NCBI RefSeq assembly: GCF_006829085.1
Contig: NZ_BJTC01000007.1
Coordinates: 220,673 to 284,672 of the forward strand
DNA length: 64,000 nt
Direction: 5' to 3'
Origin: Chryseobacterium sp. ON_d1
GTDB lineage: Bacteria > Bacteroidota > Bacteroidia > Flavobacteriales > Weeksellaceae
Positions within the stretch are counted from its first letter, which is position 1. Every line of letters begins with the position of its first letter. The notes under the pieces are model-generated. The model saw nothing but the letters and a program-made list of their open reading frames with translations, was not told the origin of the DNA and made no database searches. The position numbers were made by a program, and so were the translations under genes. Below, in pieces: positions 63,136 to 64,000 of the stretch.

Positions 63136-63944
63136 CTTTTATACAATGTTGACTTCAAAATAGATCTAAACACCTATTTCAAAATCAATATACTGCTATA
63201 TAGTTACGCAGGTTTTATAACGTAGAGTTATGTTTATTTTTTCAGTCAAAGAGTTATAATAGGTTTTAAAAAGATAATAGACAATTTAACGCACGAATTT
63301 TTTATAAGAAGATTGTTTGACTTGCGATAGATTTCAATATGGTGCTAACAAAGATATGTTGGAGTGCTTAACAGTTGATTACCAGTATTAACAATTAGTT
63401 GCTAACCTTTAATTTAGGAACAGGAATAGGGCTAAGGTACAGATTTATTGAAAATCTGGAAGTCAATGTTCGTCGTTATGTGGTAGGATTTAATGAGTAT
63501 ATTAAAATGCTATAAGATGCATGTTAAAGACTATAATGATTCTATGTAGATACGAATGTCTTGAAGCCACCGAATAGCGAATTTATTTCTATATCAAGCA
63601 ATTTTGTGTTTAGAACGTTTTTTGTGTAACTAAATCTCTATTTAGTGAAGTACGAAAAATGGCAGAGCCAGTGTTATCAATAACTAATTGGTATTCATGT
63701 AGCCAGGTCATCAACGAATACATAGGTAAATAACTTTAATAACCTTAAACCCAATTAAATCGCTCATTAGTTGTAGCAAAATAGGAAATTTCTAGATTAT
63801 ACTATTTAGAGTTTAGCTAATGACGGTGGCATGAATTCGAGACAATCGTCAACAAAAGTTACTAATAATTGTTAAAATGAATTAGTCAATACTTAATCTG
63901 ACAGTTGTAATCAAATTAAATAACTTTAAAACAGATTAAGTATT
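63136..63944. other. Intergenic region with one gene scar and the IS481 left flank
   Basis: 809 bases after lanT. Besides the outer-membrane protein scar (63411-63515) I see no gene. The last ~60 bases (acttaatctgacagtt near 63889 and again acagattaagtatt near 63931) precede the transposase start and probably include the terminal inverted repeat of its element, whose exact end I could not fix. Confidence 0.45.
63411..63515 (+). pseudogene. C-terminal scar of an outer membrane beta-barrel gene
   Basis: An open 34-codon stretch NLGTGIGLRYRFIENLEVNV, RRYVVGFNEY, IKML ends at a TAA. The alternating pattern and 'G.GLRYRF..NLEVN.RY..GFN' match the last two strands of small Bacteroidetes outer-membrane barrel proteins (PorT/OmpA-barrel like). 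Upstream sequence is not in frame and is unlike coding DNA, so only the tail remains. Evidence is by pattern alone. Confidence 0.5.
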
Positions 63945-64000
63945 ATGACAACACAACAAAAAATCATCAAGAACAAATTAGGCGTACTTGAATTAGCACA
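63945..64000 (+). CDS. IS481-family transposase, N-terminus only (runs off the window)
   Basis: The visible part reads MTTQQKIIKNKLGVLELA, which I recognise as the conserved start of IS481-family transposases in Bacteroidetes (followed in the family by a K-Q-L-G-N-V-S-x-A-C HTH). The rest lies beyond the window. The element would bound the lanthipeptide locus on its right side. Confidence 0.75.
   Translation, partial: MTTQQKIIKNKLGVLELA

Noticed and set aside
1..64000. CRISPR arrays, tRNA and rRNA genes
   Set aside because: No regularly spaced direct repeats and no cloverleaf or rRNA signature were noticed by eye; a computed scan could still find a missed tRNA.

Overview
The window looks like chromosome of a low-GC member of the Bacteroidetes, most likely Flavobacteriia of the Chryseobacterium type. 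The support is: Por/type IX secretion C-terminal sorting domains, LytS/LytR-type two-component systems, SusC-like and large-barrel outer membrane proteins, a TAnnTTTG-type promoter, and a pair of small helix-turn-helix genes (23.8-24.6 kb) that I associate with Chryseobacterium-like genomes. The genus is an inference. No rRNA, tRNA or CRISPR array was seen.

Layout. 0-3 kb is a decayed edge: a T9SS cargo gene, an mprF remnant broken by a 100-bp MITE, and a frameshifted PAP2 phosphatase. 3-14 kb holds a LytTR regulator and kinase facing an export operon (barrel protein, small Cys-ended peptide, RND adaptor, RND pump, outer membrane factor). 14-21 kb has hairpin repeats, an ABC exporter, a secreted S41 peptidase between two copies of the exporter's 3' end, an esterase and an AraC regulator. 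22-25.9 kb holds a tyrosine recombinase beside an apparent invertible promoter, then small HTH and membrane genes and a Crp/Fnr regulator. 26-35 kb is a secreted-enzyme region (HExxH protein, GH43, a TPR-HTH regulator with a frameshift in an AT repeat, GH98), with an HxlR pseudogene. 35.3-38.9 kb holds the PIWI half of a prokaryotic Argonaute, a coupled two-TM protein, and a complete IS256-family element with 8-bp target duplications but a stop codon in its transposase. 38.9-46.7 kb has a SUKH-like protein, a second LytTR system and a block of uncharacterised genes. 46.9-50.8 kb is a leftward caspase / alpha-beta hydrolase / papain-like amidase operon. 50.9-51.5 kb is a mosaic of three gene scars. 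51.5-63.1 kb ends in a class I lanthipeptide locus, and the right edge is an IS481-family transposase start.

The lanthipeptide locus reads lipoprotein - outer membrane barrel - precursor (lanA) - attenuator - full-length LanB dehydratase - LanC - LanT with a C39 double-glycine peptidase. The precursor core has one Cys, and all three Thr lie C-terminal to it. The LanC-like protein lacks the Cys-His pair of the zinc site. Together these predict a non-standard product.

The other main candidates for new biology are the recombinase with its 23-bp inverted repeats around an outward promoter (phase variation), the Argonaute remnant with its membrane partner, and the caspase operon. Several genes carry single indels in short repeats or homopolymers. 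Some are clear pseudogenes with extra stops. Others could be slippage switches or assembly errors, and the entries say which.
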